From Mucilaginibacter sp. PAMB04168 (lineage in GTDB: Bacteria; Bacteroidota; Bacteroidia; Sphingobacteriales; Sphingobacteriaceae), in NCBI RefSeq assembly GCF_039634365.2, contig NZ_CP155079.2, forward strand, positions 682,001 to 746,000: 64,000 bases of DNA, written 5' to 3'. Below are positions 18,661 to 26,638 of the stretch, piece after piece (position 1 is the first letter of the stretch; the number at the start of each line of letters is the position of its first letter). The position numbers and the translations under genes were made by a program. Under the pieces are notes generated by a model that was not told the DNA's origin, did no database searches, and saw only the letters and a program-made list of their open reading frames with translations.

Positions 18661-19320
18661 TCAAATGCTAATGCTAAAACCCGGTTGCATTGCTTGATGA
18701 AATATGATCCCCTGTTTTTCAAAGTGCTTACTGTAGGTCTCGTAGCGTTGTTTTAAAAAGAAATCCTTGGCGTAGCCATCGTGCACTGGTAGTACGGCCT
18801 TGGGTTTAATACGATCTGCAAAATCCGCTACCGCTATCTCTGTCGTGAACGGAGCCATGACAGGCAGAATTAATAATTCAGGCTGTTGAAATTCATCATC
18901 ATAAGTGCCAAAAGAATCCGCAGGATTTAAGATCCTGCCATCGATCAAGTAGGCTTGCATATCAGGCAGTGGACTATCAAGAATATTCTCATGTTTTACA
19001 TTGATCGCCTGCAAAGCAAAAGGACCGATATCGAATTTTCCCGGCTCAACCAACTCACAAAAAAGACCAGACCCTTTTAGTCCCTCAGCAACTTCTTTAT
19101 TGGTGTAGATCGTTGCGCCGCTTAACTTAACAATGGCTTTCAACTTTTCTACGTCCAGGTGGTCTGGATGGTCATGGGTAATGATGACAGCATTGACCTT
19201 GTTAAATTCCTCAACGTTTACCAAGTTCTCGGCAAAGGTAAACTTACCGGGATCAAATAATAACCGAAAACCGTCTTTTTCTAATAGCACGCAAGAGTGG
19301 ATATATTTAGATATTTTCAT
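18661..19320 (-). CDS. MBL-fold metal-dependent hydrolase (UlaG-like)
   Basis: 219-residue metallo-hydrolase. The metal motif I-T-H-D-H-P-D-H-L-D lies near 57-66, followed by D-S-x-G-T-Y-D near 137-143 and L-P-V-H-D-G-Y near 180-186, the pattern of UlaG/YtkL-type MBL proteins. No signal peptide. The frame opens at 19386, but ATG 19320 gives M-K-I-S-K-Y-I-H-S-C, the family start. It sits between the UDG-like gene and the Crp/Fnr gene on the same strand. The substrate cannot be deduced. Confidence 0.85.
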   Translation of the reverse strand: MKISKYIHSCVLLEKDGFRLLFDPGKFTFAENLVNVEEFNKVNAVIITHDHPDHLDVEKLKAIVKLSGATIYTNKEVAEGLKGSGLFCELVEPGKFDIGPFALQAINVKHENILDSPLPDMQAYLIDGRILNPADSFGTYDDEFQQPELLILPVMAPFTTEIAVADFADRIKPKAVLPVHDGYAKDFFLKQRYETYSKHFEKQGIIFHQAMQPGFSISI

Positions 19321-19436
19321 ACCATTTGAATATGATAAATAAACCCTCAAATGATGGGAAAGTTTCCAGCTCAACCAAGCTATCAAATCTCATTGCCGAG
19401 AAAAAGATCTATGATTGTAATCAGACATAACGATAA

Positions 19437-19898
19437 CTAAAAATTATCGAGTATGTGTCTTAACCATGTTGATATATCGTGAATAAAGACTTGCCTGTTC
19501 TTTTCACTTCCTGCGGGATATGCGGTGGTCAGAATTTCAGATGGAGAGACACCGGCATCGATAGCTGCTTTCCTGACATTGGGAGCAATTCGCTTCATTA
19601 AAATGATAACGTGTTTAGGTTGAATCAAACGCATACGATCTGCTAACTGTTCGGCAGCATAAGGCGTTAAGTTAACTGATGTTTCTTTACCCAGAGGATA
19701 TAGATGATCCAGGACGCTGCCGGACTTGTTAAAAAAATCAAGAAAATCGTCAGCAGAACTAAATTTACCAAAAGCCTGTTCAAAGGCCGCGCGCATTGCC
19801 CGGAATAAATTGGTGTTTTTTAAATAAAAATGGTTGTTGGTAGAGCCAGGTGCTTCGGCAATAAACATGATAATGACTTTTTTCTTCTTTTCAGTCAT
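19437..19898 (-). CDS. Uracil-DNA-glycosylase-fold-like protein, uncertain
   Basis: 153 residues. The N-terminus after a Lys-rich lead reads I-I-M-F-I-A-E-A-P-G-S-T-N-N, resembling motif 1 of the uracil-DNA glycosylase superfamily. A later K-H-V-I-I-L-M-K segment fits the central strand, but the catalytic H-P-S motif is replaced by Y-P-A-G-S near 129-133. It may be a non-catalytic member or an unrelated family. It starts 9 bp after the LysR stop, so the two are likely one transcription unit. The link to sulfur metabolism is by position only. Confidence 0.55.
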   Translation of the reverse strand: MTEKKKKVIIMFIAEAPGSTNNHFYLKNTNLFRAMRAAFEQAFGKFSSADDFLDFFNKSGSVLDHLYPLGKETSVNLTPYAAEQLADRMRLIQPKHVIILMKRIAPNVRKAAIDAGVSPSEILTTAYPAGSEKNRQVFIHDISTWLRHILDNF

Positions 19899-19907
19899 AT
19901 CAGATGC

Positions 19908-20801
19908 TTATAGGCTCTTATAGCTTTTAGCGAATCGCATAAATATTTCTGCTAATGATGAAGGTTGACCGTGTGGCAGGATAAAATAAAATGGCCGCTC
20001 AATAGTCAGGTCTTTAATGTCGATGATCCGGCATTCGTTATACTTCAACTCTTTCAAGATCGACTGCACCGATACAAATGCAAAACATTTGCTGTGTAGC
20101 AAATAAGACTTTATACTTTCCGTGCCGCCTAACTGCATTTCTATCTTCAGATCTGATAATTTGATATTGAAAGGCTTTAAAGCGTGAGCAATAACGTCCA
20201 ACGTTCCCGAACCGGGTTCACGAAGCAATAAAGGCAGTTCTTTTAATTCCTCCGGTTTAATGCTGTCTTTTTTAAAAGTATTCGAGGCACTACAGATCAG
20301 CACCAGTTCATCACTCAAAAATTCTTGGTAGCTCAACTGCCGATTACGGAGGATGCCCTCTACAATGCCCAGGTCAATCTCTTTATTCAGTAAGGCCTGC
20401 TCAACCTGCTCCGTATTACCTGGCACCAGGTTCACTTGTACATCTTTAAACTTTTCGTGGAACCGGGCTAATACCGGGGGAATCACGTATTGCGCAACAG
20501 TATTACTGCCACCGATACGCAACGTACCCGAATGTTTTTTGATCAGTAGGTTCATATCAAAGTCCAGCTCGTTGTAAACAGCGGCCAGTCTATCCGCATA
20601 AGCCAGCAACATTTCGCCAGCAGGTGTGAGCGATATTTTTTTATTCCCGCTACGATCTATCAGCGTGGTTTTAAACTGTTCTTCCAGCTCTTTAATATGC
20701 TTGGTCACAGCAGGCTGGCTAATAAAAAGTTCCGTGGACGCCTTGGTAAAGTTCAGCCGCTTGGCCACTGTGTGAAAAACCTGTAATCGAAAATCGAACA
20801 T
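19908..20801 (-). CDS. LysR-family regulator (CysL/CbbR-like)
   Basis: 297 residues. N-terminal winged HTH (about 1-60, F-T-K-A-S-T-E-L-F-I-S-Q-P-A-V-T-K-H) and a C-terminal periplasmic-binding-like effector domain (about 90-295) beginning L-R-I-G-G-S-N-T-V-A-Q-Y, as in regulators of sulfite reductase and sulfur genes. It acts on DNA as a tetramer in response to a small inducer (family knowledge). Its surroundings, a YeiH exporter, sulfur oxidation genes and two orphan binding proteins, fit a sulfur-responsive role. Confidence 0.92.
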   Translation of the reverse strand: MFDFRLQVFHTVAKRLNFTKASTELFISQPAVTKHIKELEEQFKTTLIDRSGNKKISLTPAGEMLLAYADRLAAVYNELDFDMNLLIKKHSGTLRIGGSNTVAQYVIPPVLARFHEKFKDVQVNLVPGNTEQVEQALLNKEIDLGIVEGILRNRQLSYQEFLSDELVLICSASNTFKKDSIKPEELKELPLLLREPGSGTLDVIAHALKPFNIKLSDLKIEMQLGGTESIKSYLLHSKCFAFVSVQSILKELKYNECRIIDIKDLTIERPFYFILPHGQPSSLAEIFMRFAKSYKSL

Positions 20802-20815
20802 ACTGATAAATGTTA

Positions 20816-20962
20816 TTAGCTAAGTCGGAAAAGTAACAACAAAAAAGGGAAAGTAGCTGCCGTCAATACGATAACAGGTACAGCGATTTTTAGAACTTTG
20901 TCGCCAATAATAATTTTTTGGTCATCAAATTCATAATGGACGTAACGTTGAATAGTTTTCAT
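20816..20962 (-). CDS. 48-aa single-span membrane protein
   Basis: A short ATG frame, 48 codons plus TAA. The N-terminal half is polar (M-K-T-I-Q-R-Y-V-H-Y-E-F-D-D-Q) and the C-terminal half is one long hydrophobic helix (K-I-A-V-P-V-I-V-L-T-A-A-T-F) ending L-F-R-L-S. It lies between the binding-protein gene and the LysR gene, same strand, 14 bp before the LysR start. Not recognised. Charge-then-helix layout and tight spacing support it. Confidence 0.5.
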   Translation of the reverse strand: MKTIQRYVHYEFDDQKIIIGDKVLKIAVPVIVLTAATFPFLLLLFRLS

Positions 20963-21124
20963 GATCTTCTTTATTTATATCTCAAAGATCAATCATAAAA
21001 CTAAGCCATTTTCATCGTCAAAATAGATGGTTGATAGTCTAAAGTTATGAAAATAGCTCAAGCATATAAAACAAAAGCAGGCTGCTTCTGTCGATCTGTT
21101 TTTGCTATAGTTTAACAGTGAGCT

Positions 21125-21865
21125 TTATTCCCATCCCCACTTTTTAAATAACGCATGGCCATCGATACTTTGTAAGAATTGAATGAATTGTTTGGCTTGC
21201 GCTGCGTGTTTGGTATTGGATGTCAGCGCTACCGGCGTACCACGAAATAGCCGTGATGCCAAAGGCAGTTCTACAACCTGTGTAACATCTTTCAGATTCT
21301 CATGCCATGAGGCATAGGTGATCCAAGCATCGTAACTTTGATCTTTCTTCCAAGCCTCAATACCCAACGCAGTATTGGCAAAAGATCCGCCAATGTTTCG
21401 CTGTATCTCACCGATCAGGTTTTCCTTACCCGCAATATCTTCCCATAAACCCAACTGTCCTGCGCCATTTACGTCAAGTATTTTAATGCCAGGTTTGGCA
21501 AGGTCTTTTAAACCGATAATATGTTTGGGATTACCCGGCCTTACTAAAATAGCTGCACGTCTTTTATAAAGTTCTACACGTGTTGCAGCATCAACCATTC
21601 CCGGATGGGTTTGCATAAACTGCGTAAGCATATATTCCGCCCCGCCGTAGATCACATCACCGTCTTTCTGCGCTTGTGAAAGCCACTTCGGTTCCGGGCC
21701 ACCAGTCACTTTGACCGGGATACCTGTTTTAGCGATGAATGCCTTAGCGCAATCCTGCATGGCTGATAAAGGGCCGCCGGGGCCGTATGCATAGATCGTA
21801 TCCTTTGTTTGTCCAAATAATACAATGGACTTTAAAACAATTATAGTGGTAATTAAAAGTTTCAT
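21125..21865 (-). CDS. Periplasmic substrate-binding protein, ModA-like, orphan
   Basis: 246 residues with an N-terminal signal peptide (about 1-18, K-L-L-I-T-T-I-I-V-L-K-S). The mature part fits a type 2 periplasmic binding fold of the molybdate/sulfate class: G-P-G-G-P-L-S-A-M near 29-37, G-G-A-E-Y-M-L near 75-81 and R-P-G-N-P near 109-113. No ABC permease or ATPase gene is in the window. It overlaps the peroxiredoxin gene upstream by 4 bp (ATGA), so it belongs to the TsdA-DsrE operon. It may bind a sulfur or metal oxyanion (inference). Confidence 0.83.
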   Translation of the reverse strand: MKLLITTIIVLKSIVLFGQTKDTIYAYGPGGPLSAMQDCAKAFIAKTGIPVKVTGGPEPKWLSQAQKDGDVIYGGAEYMLTQFMQTHPGMVDAATRVELYKRRAAILVRPGNPKHIIGLKDLAKPGIKILDVNGAGQLGLWEDIAGKENLIGEIQRNIGGSFANTALGIEAWKKDQSYDAWITYASWHENLKDVTQVVELPLASRLFRGTPVALTSNTKHAAQAKQFIQFLQSIDGHALFKKWGWE

Positions 21866-22500
21866 TTTTTGGCAGGTTGTGGGGTATAGCGTAAATAAGG
21901 TTTTACAATGCGGTGTCCCTCTGGAAATATTGACTCAATGTCTTCTGTTTTAACACTCAGACCAATAATCACATCCTCGCCTGTTTCCCAATTCGCTGGG
22001 GTCGCCACACTGAATTCATCCGTCAACTGAAGAGAATCGATCACCCTCAACACTTCGTTAAAGTTGCGGCCGGTGGATGCCGGATAAGTTATCATCAATT
22101 TAACTTTTTTATCAGGCCCGATGATAAACAGAGAACGGACGGTAGCTGTCGCTGATGCGTTCGGGTGGATCATGTCGTATAATTCCGAAACTTTTCGATC
22201 GTCGTCGGCGATCAGCGGGAAGTCAACGTTACAGTTTTGTGTTTCATTGATATCGCTTATCCATGATAAGTGCTTATCAAGCGGATCGATGCTTAAAGCC
22301 AGCGCCTTAACGTTTCTCTTATCAAACTCGCTTTTTAATAAAGCCGTTCTTCCGAGTTCGGTTGTGCAAACAGGTGTATAATCTGCCGGGTGAGAGAATA
22401 ATACTCCCCAGCTGTCGCCAAGGTATTCGTAAAAATCGATCTCGCCGATGGTTGTTTGTGCGGTAAAGTTGGGAGCTAAATCCCCTAAGTGTAATGACAT
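21862..22500 (-). CDS. 1-Cys peroxiredoxin (Prx6 family)
   Basis: 212 residues, the usual Prx6 length. The catalytic Cys45 lies in H-P-A-D-Y-T-P-V-C-T-T-E, and the family C-terminal domain is present to about residue 205. It reduces hydrogen peroxide and organic peroxides and has no signal peptide, so it is cytoplasmic. It is embedded between two binding-protein genes, 4-bp overlap downstream and 18 bp from the gene upstream, which links it to sulfur oxidation. Persulfide turnover may be its local role, but this is inference. Confidence 0.93.
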   Translation of the reverse strand: MSLHLGDLAPNFTAQTTIGEIDFYEYLGDSWGVLFSHPADYTPVCTTELGRTALLKSEFDKRNVKALALSIDPLDKHLSWISDINETQNCNVDFPLIADDDRKVSELYDMIHPNASATATVRSLFIIGPDKKVKLMITYPASTGRNFNEVLRVIDSLQLTDEFSVATPANWETGEDVIIGLSVKTEDIESIFPEGHRIVKPYLRYTPQPAKK

Positions 22501-22518
22501 ATCTTAAATTATTAGTCT

Positions 22519-23439
22519 TTATTTTGTAATGAACCCGTATTTTTTATAAATGGCTTTTGCGGTCGGGCTTATTAAAAAGTCCATAAAATCCTGCGCAGCC
22601 CGCGCGTGTGGTGCGGTTTTTAGTTGGCCGGCCACATAAGTCGCGCTGATATTTTCACCTTCCGGTATTTCTACCATATCTGTCGGGTGGCCGATCATTT
22701 TTTGATAATAGGCTTCGGTGTACCATACCGGTGCAGCATCACTTTGTTGATACATAATGCGCATCGGTGTTTGGCGATGGTGTATCTGGGTCAAGAAGGT
22801 TTTGCCGTTTTTTACCTTGGTGTCCATGATCTCCTTTTTCAGAGTTTCACCACCAGCTTTGACATAAGCCTCTTCGATACGCTTACCGATACCTTCCCAT
22901 TCCGGGTTGGGCATGCTGACACGCACATCAGTACGTCCCAGGTCTTTTAATCCTTTCACCTTTTGGGGGTTACCCTTTTGCACCATAATAGCTAAGCGGT
23001 TGTAAGCATAAGGTGCGGTCTTGCTGAAATATTCCGGCATCTGATCGATACGACTTTTTCCTGCGGTGTAAACATCCGGCTTAAGCGTAATACGCATATT
23101 TCCGATAACGATGCTACCCCCCATGATCTGTTTAGCCAATATGCCCGGTGGCAGGGTTTCGGCAAATACACGCTGGTATTGCGGGTATTGTTTTTTGAAG
23201 GCGGACATCAGGTCATCGATACACATGAACTGGTTCCCGGCAAAGAAGACCACCAGTTGCGGATCGTTAATGTCGCCGAACAGGTCGGGTACATTGTCCA
23301 CTCCTGGGACGGTAAACTGTACTTTACTTTCAGGTGGGGTATTCCATGGCGGATCGAAACGATGATCCTGTGCTTTTGCCTGGCTTCCTAAAGCTATTAT
23401 TGCTGTTATTGCAAATGTTATTTTCTGAAGATATTTCAT
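22519..23439 (-). CDS. Second periplasmic substrate-binding protein, orphan
   Basis: 306 residues with a signal peptide (about 1-23, cleaved near S-Q-A-K-A-Q). The type 2 binding fold is suggested by V-V-F-F-A-G-N-Q-F near 64-72 and V-Q-K-G-N-P near 153-158, with S-P-T-A-K-A-I-Y-K-K-Y-G-F at the end. A Cys in N-Q-F-M-C-I-D-D, near residue 75, sits at the expected ligand edge. Distantly similar to the downstream binding protein but not a recent duplicate. No transporter genes accompany it. A sensory or periplasmic carrier role is possible. Confidence 0.8.
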   Translation of the reverse strand: MKYLQKITFAITAIIALGSQAKAQDHRFDPPWNTPPESKVQFTVPGVDNVPDLFGDINDPQLVVFFAGNQFMCIDDLMSAFKKQYPQYQRVFAETLPPGILAKQIMGGSIVIGNMRITLKPDVYTAGKSRIDQMPEYFSKTAPYAYNRLAIMVQKGNPQKVKGLKDLGRTDVRVSMPNPEWEGIGKRIEEAYVKAGGETLKKEIMDTKVKNGKTFLTQIHHRQTPMRIMYQQSDAAPVWYTEAYYQKMIGHPTDMVEIPEGENISATYVAGQLKTAPHARAAQDFMDFLISPTAKAIYKKYGFITK

Positions 23440-23471
23440 GATGTTTTATATAAATTGAATGAGGGTACTGA

Positions 23472-23930
23472 TTAAGGATGCACGGTGGCCCAGCCTTCGT
23501 ACTGGCGGATGATGATCTCACCGTTGCCGCTCGGCACATAAGAGATAAATGGGAACAGGTCAGCTTTATCGATCTTCCTTTCCTTAATGGTATTATTACA
23601 CTGTGCCAATACCACTCCCTTTGCCTGGAGGTCCTTTAAAGTTTGCTCATAAGCACTACTTTTCATGTAAACAGCTACACCGTCGCCAAAAGCGATGAGC
23701 TCAACATGGAGTTTACCTTTCAGTCTTGTGTCTTCCAGCGCATTATTGATGTTTCTTAATGTCCCCTTGATCTTTTTATCATCGCCGGAATTGATGATAT
23801 AAAGCGCATTGTAATGCTTGAGCTTTGCGGTTGCGCCGGTAAAGGCCGCTGGATCGGTTTGTTGGGCCTTAACATTTTTTGTGAAAGCGGTCAGCGCTAC
23901 TGCTGCTAAAATGATGATGTACTTTTTCAT
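23472..23930 (-). CDS. Secreted DsrE-family protein
   Basis: 152 residues. Signal peptide about 1-22 (cleavage near V-K-A-Q), then a DsrE/DsrF-like alpha-beta domain with V-E-L-I-A-F-G-D-G-V-A-V-Y near 76-88 and one conserved Cys at 111 (V-L-A-Q-C-N-N-T). DsrE-fold proteins bind sulfur atoms as persulfides on such a cysteine in sulfur relays. A periplasmic form next to a cytochrome of the thiosulfate dehydrogenase type suggests it accepts or carries sulfur there (inference). It follows the cytochrome gene by 10 bp. Confidence 0.85.
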   Translation of the reverse strand: MKKYIIILAAVALTAFTKNVKAQQTDPAAFTGATAKLKHYNALYIINSGDDKKIKGTLRNINNALEDTRLKGKLHVELIAFGDGVAVYMKSSAYEQTLKDLQAKGVVLAQCNNTIKERKIDKADLFPFISYVPSGNGEIIIRQYEGWATVHP

Positions 23931-23940
23931 GGTCTCAATT

Positions 23941-25068
23941 TTATGATTTTATAGTTGTTACTTGTTTCTGGGCGTCTTTAATAGGTTTGAATGGCCCGTA
24001 TTTATGCTGCTTCTCGCTGAACTGGTCGGCGTAAGGCCCGAACGGAAAATCTATCGGTTTCTTCTTCAGGTCTTTCCAGTCGTTATGTTGGTCTTTATGG
24101 GGACGCGGCTGGGAGTTAACGAAAGCTCCAACGTTCCATGCTTCTTCATCTGTTAATTGCGGACTATGATATGAAGCGCCGTATGGCATATTGTTTTTCA
24201 CAAATCCTGCAAAATTGGTCAGCCTGTACATACCTGCACCATCATTGTAACTGTGTTTTCCCCATAATGGCGGGTTGGCGTAGGTTTTTTTATCAGCATT
24301 CAGCAAGCCCTCGCCGTTAGCACCGTGGCAGCTTTGGCATTTCATCATAAACACTTCCTTACCCTTGGCCGGGTCTGCTGCCTGACCCATGAATGCCAGC
24401 TTTTCTGTTGCATTTCCAAATAGCTTTTGACCTTTCTTTACGTCCTTACCGATCCACTTCATGTAAGCGAGCATGGCCTGAATCTCTTTACTGGAAGGAT
24501 TAGGTACTTTACCCGCCAAACTACGCTCGAAGCATTCAGCGATACGTTCTTCGGGCTGCTCCACCCGGCCACTCCTGTTGCTCAGTTTTGGGTAACTGGC
24601 AATAAAGCTGGCATAATTATTACCGAAAAGGCGTGACCCGGCATCAAGGTGGCAGTTCTGACAATTCATCCCGTTCGTTATCTTCGCGATGCTGCCTTGA
24701 GGACCAAAATATTTGGCGGTATGTGCGACGAGTTCCCTGCCATATTTGATCATCTCGCCATCTTTACCTGCAGGTATGGTATTTTCATCAGGGGCTTTCC
24801 AGGCATCAGCCGGAATAGGGCGTGGTGTAGTGCCGGCAGAGGCTTCGGTAGATGGAATGGTAGCAGGCTGATCAGACCTTCCATATACCTGTTGGGAAAC
24901 TTCACCCGGTTTATGATCAGCTGGCACTACCAATGTCACGATCACTGCTATTATACAAACCGCAAACAAAACACTTACGGTTATTAAGGCCTTTGATACC
25001 TTGACCAAAGCTTTGGTCACTTCCCTGTTTTCGTCTTGCTGTTTCATTTTGTTTGTTGGTTGATACAT
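23941..25068 (-). CDS. tsdA: Di-haem cytochrome c, thiosulfate dehydrogenase TsdA-like
   Basis: 375 residues from ATG 25068 (an inner ATG at 25047 is equally possible; the frame's TTG at 25071 is unlikely). One N-terminal membrane anchor (about 26-49), then two cytochrome c domains with C-Q-N-C-H at 136-140 and C-Q-S-C-H at 244-248. S-Y-P-K-L-S-N-R-S-G-R-V-E, M-L-A-Y-M-K-W and P-L-W-G-K-H-S-Y-N-D-G-A-G-M are typical of TsdA, which oxidises thiosulfate to tetrathionate or the reverse. It would face the periplasm. First gene of the minus-strand operon with DsrE, two binding proteins and peroxiredoxin. Confidence 0.85.
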   Translation of the reverse strand: MYQPTNKMKQQDENREVTKALVKVSKALITVSVLFAVCIIAVIVTLVVPADHKPGEVSQQVYGRSDQPATIPSTEASAGTTPRPIPADAWKAPDENTIPAGKDGEMIKYGRELVAHTAKYFGPQGSIAKITNGMNCQNCHLDAGSRLFGNNYASFIASYPKLSNRSGRVEQPEERIAECFERSLAGKVPNPSSKEIQAMLAYMKWIGKDVKKGQKLFGNATEKLAFMGQAADPAKGKEVFMMKCQSCHGANGEGLLNADKKTYANPPLWGKHSYNDGAGMYRLTNFAGFVKNNMPYGASYHSPQLTDEEAWNVGAFVNSQPRPHKDQHNDWKDLKKKPIDFPFGPYADQFSEKQHKYGPFKPIKDAQKQVTTIKS

Positions 25069-25141
25069 CAAAAGTACAGCTGAAAACGGCTGAAGTTATA
25101 TCACAAATTATGATGATCGATAATCTGTGGTTATTGATCAT

Positions 25142-25666
25142 CTATTGATAATCATTTTTTGGCTGGTAAAATTCATCTTCTTCCATCAGGGAATGTAGAG
25201 TTCTTTTCCAAACAGAATATAGTTCGCCGCAGGAAGCGCTGAGGATCGCCTTACCTAAATTGCTTTTCACAAAAGATGCGACCTCATCTAAGGCTACCCA
25301 TTGATATTTATCTGCCTCCTGATCAGGGAAGCAAATTTGGTCAAGCTGGTCGGTGGATATAGATTTAGCTTTGAATATCAGATGTATGCTATCACCATAG
25401 CTGATCTTTTCACCTATTACAGGCTCCGAATAATATACATGGTATAAGCCTTCAATATTTGGCATAATACCGGTTTCCTCCTGACATTCACGGATAGCAC
25501 CCGCCATTGGGCTTTCTCCAGATTCCACGATGCCTCCGGGTAATGTCCATCTTTGAGTCGATCTTTTCCTAATGATCAAATAGAGATCGTTGTGCGGGAT
25601 CAATACACAGGCGGCTATTGTTTTTCGCGGAAGTCCTTTGTAATATTCTTCGGGGGCTGTGATCAT
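25142..25666 (-). CDS. Nudix hydrolase
   Basis: 174 residues. The Nudix box is complete: G-G-I-V-E-S-G-E, then R-E-C-Q-E-E-T-G-I, near residues 44-66, which binds the divalent metal that cleaves nucleoside-diphosphate-linked substrates. Surrounding sequence (I-R-K-R-S-T-Q-R-W-T-L-P) resembles NUDIX proteins of the ADP-ribose/CoA or MutT-like group; the exact substrate cannot be told. Stands alone between the cytochrome gene and a small hypothetical gene. Confidence 0.92.
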   Translation of the reverse strand: MITAPEEYYKGLPRKTIAACVLIPHNDLYLIIRKRSTQRWTLPGGIVESGESPMAGAIRECQEETGIMPNIEGLYHVYYSEPVIGEKISYGDSIHLIFKAKSISTDQLDQICFPDQEADKYQWVALDEVASFVKSNLGKAILSASCGELYSVWKRTLHSLMEEDEFYQPKNDYQ

Positions 25667-25854
25667 ATGACAAGGTGCTAAAAGCTATATACACAGATTT
25701 TTGAATCAGCGTTACTCAATTTTAAGAATACCTACCTGACCTCATTGGGTGCGCTATCAGGTGTGTCTCAATTTAGCTACCAACTATTAAATGTTATGAT
25801 CTATTATGCTGGTGGAAAAATGAAATGCTTGTTATCATACTAAATAGACATCTA

Positions 25855-26082
25855 TTAAGAATTTCTATTATAGTAGTCTTCAATGGCCTGCCCAATAGTA
25901 TTGGCAAGCTCCTGCGAGATTTCGCCATTAACAATGCTCCATGAATTATCACCGTTATTAATCAGCGTGATCGTTCCGGCACCGGTCTGCACGACAAATG
26001 TCTCGTCCTGGTGCGTTACGTTATATCGCATTTCGGATCCGCCTTCCAATGTAGCTGTTATATTAAATTGTGTGCCTCCCAT
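25855..26082 (-). CDS. Small hypothetical protein (75 aa)
   Basis: Not recognised. 75 residues with alternating polar and hydrophobic residues giving several predicted beta strands (F-N-I-T-A-T-L, M-R-Y-N-V-T-H, T-F-V-V-Q-T-G, G-T-I-T-L-I-N) and a C-terminal helix (L-A-N-T-I-G-Q-A-I-E-D-Y-Y). This could be a small beta-sheet domain. Cytoplasmic by lack of a signal. ATG start, 46 bp downstream of the DUF202 gene on the same strand. Confidence 0.62.
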   Translation of the reverse strand: MGGTQFNITATLEGGSEMRYNVTHQDETFVVQTGAGTITLINNGDNSWSIVNGEISQELANTIGQAIEDYYNRNS

Positions 26083-26128
26083 GATCTATTAACTTTAAAC
26101 TATTGCAATTGTTCAGACGAAAGTTTGA

Positions 26129-26524
26129 TCAGGTATTGGGTAATAGATACCAAAGCAGCAGCCCGCTGACGAGTACTATCGCAACGGTCATCAAAAGCGA
26201 CAAGGCGAACGAAGGGAAATAGGCGTTTCTAAGCAATTGTTTTTCAATACGTCGATATCTAAAATAGCTTAATAAAGCCATCAGGGCACCGATAGCGACG
26301 AGGATGATCCCGATGGTTGCGGAAAAGCCCTTCCCGGGCAGGAGAACCTTATCAGTAATAACGAGGGATAATTGCTTGACGAACAAACTGAATTTTACCA
26401 CTACAAAGCCAAAACCCATCAATGCTATGCTGGTTCTTATCCAGGCCAAAAAGGTGCGTTCATTGGCCAGATGGTCACCGGGGTTGATCTTTTGCTTGCT
26501 TGTATCTGCGCCTGACATATTCAT
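26129..26524 (-). CDS. DUF202 (YidH-like) membrane protein
   Basis: 131 residues. It begins with the family hallmark L-A-N-E-R-T-F-L-A-W-I-R-T-S-I-A-L-M-G-F-G near 18-38, followed by three membrane helices separated by a basic loop (Y-F-R-Y-R-R-I-E-K). Function of the family is unknown. It is transcribed away from the sulfite oxidase gene, with a 114-bp divergent spacer. Confidence 0.88.
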   Translation of the reverse strand: MNMSGADTSKQKINPGDHLANERTFLAWIRTSIALMGFGFVVVKFSLFVKQLSLVITDKVLLPGKGFSATIGIILVAIGALMALLSYFRYRRIEKQLLRNAYFPSFALSLLMTVAIVLVSGLLLWYLLPNT

Positions 26525-26638
26525 ATGATCTAAGCAATTAAGTGGCTAAATTGTTGGCAACCATACGGGATTACCTACGCAAACAAAATAAACTTCTAAA
26601 CCTTATTTATTTAACACTCCAATCAAGACCGATCAATT

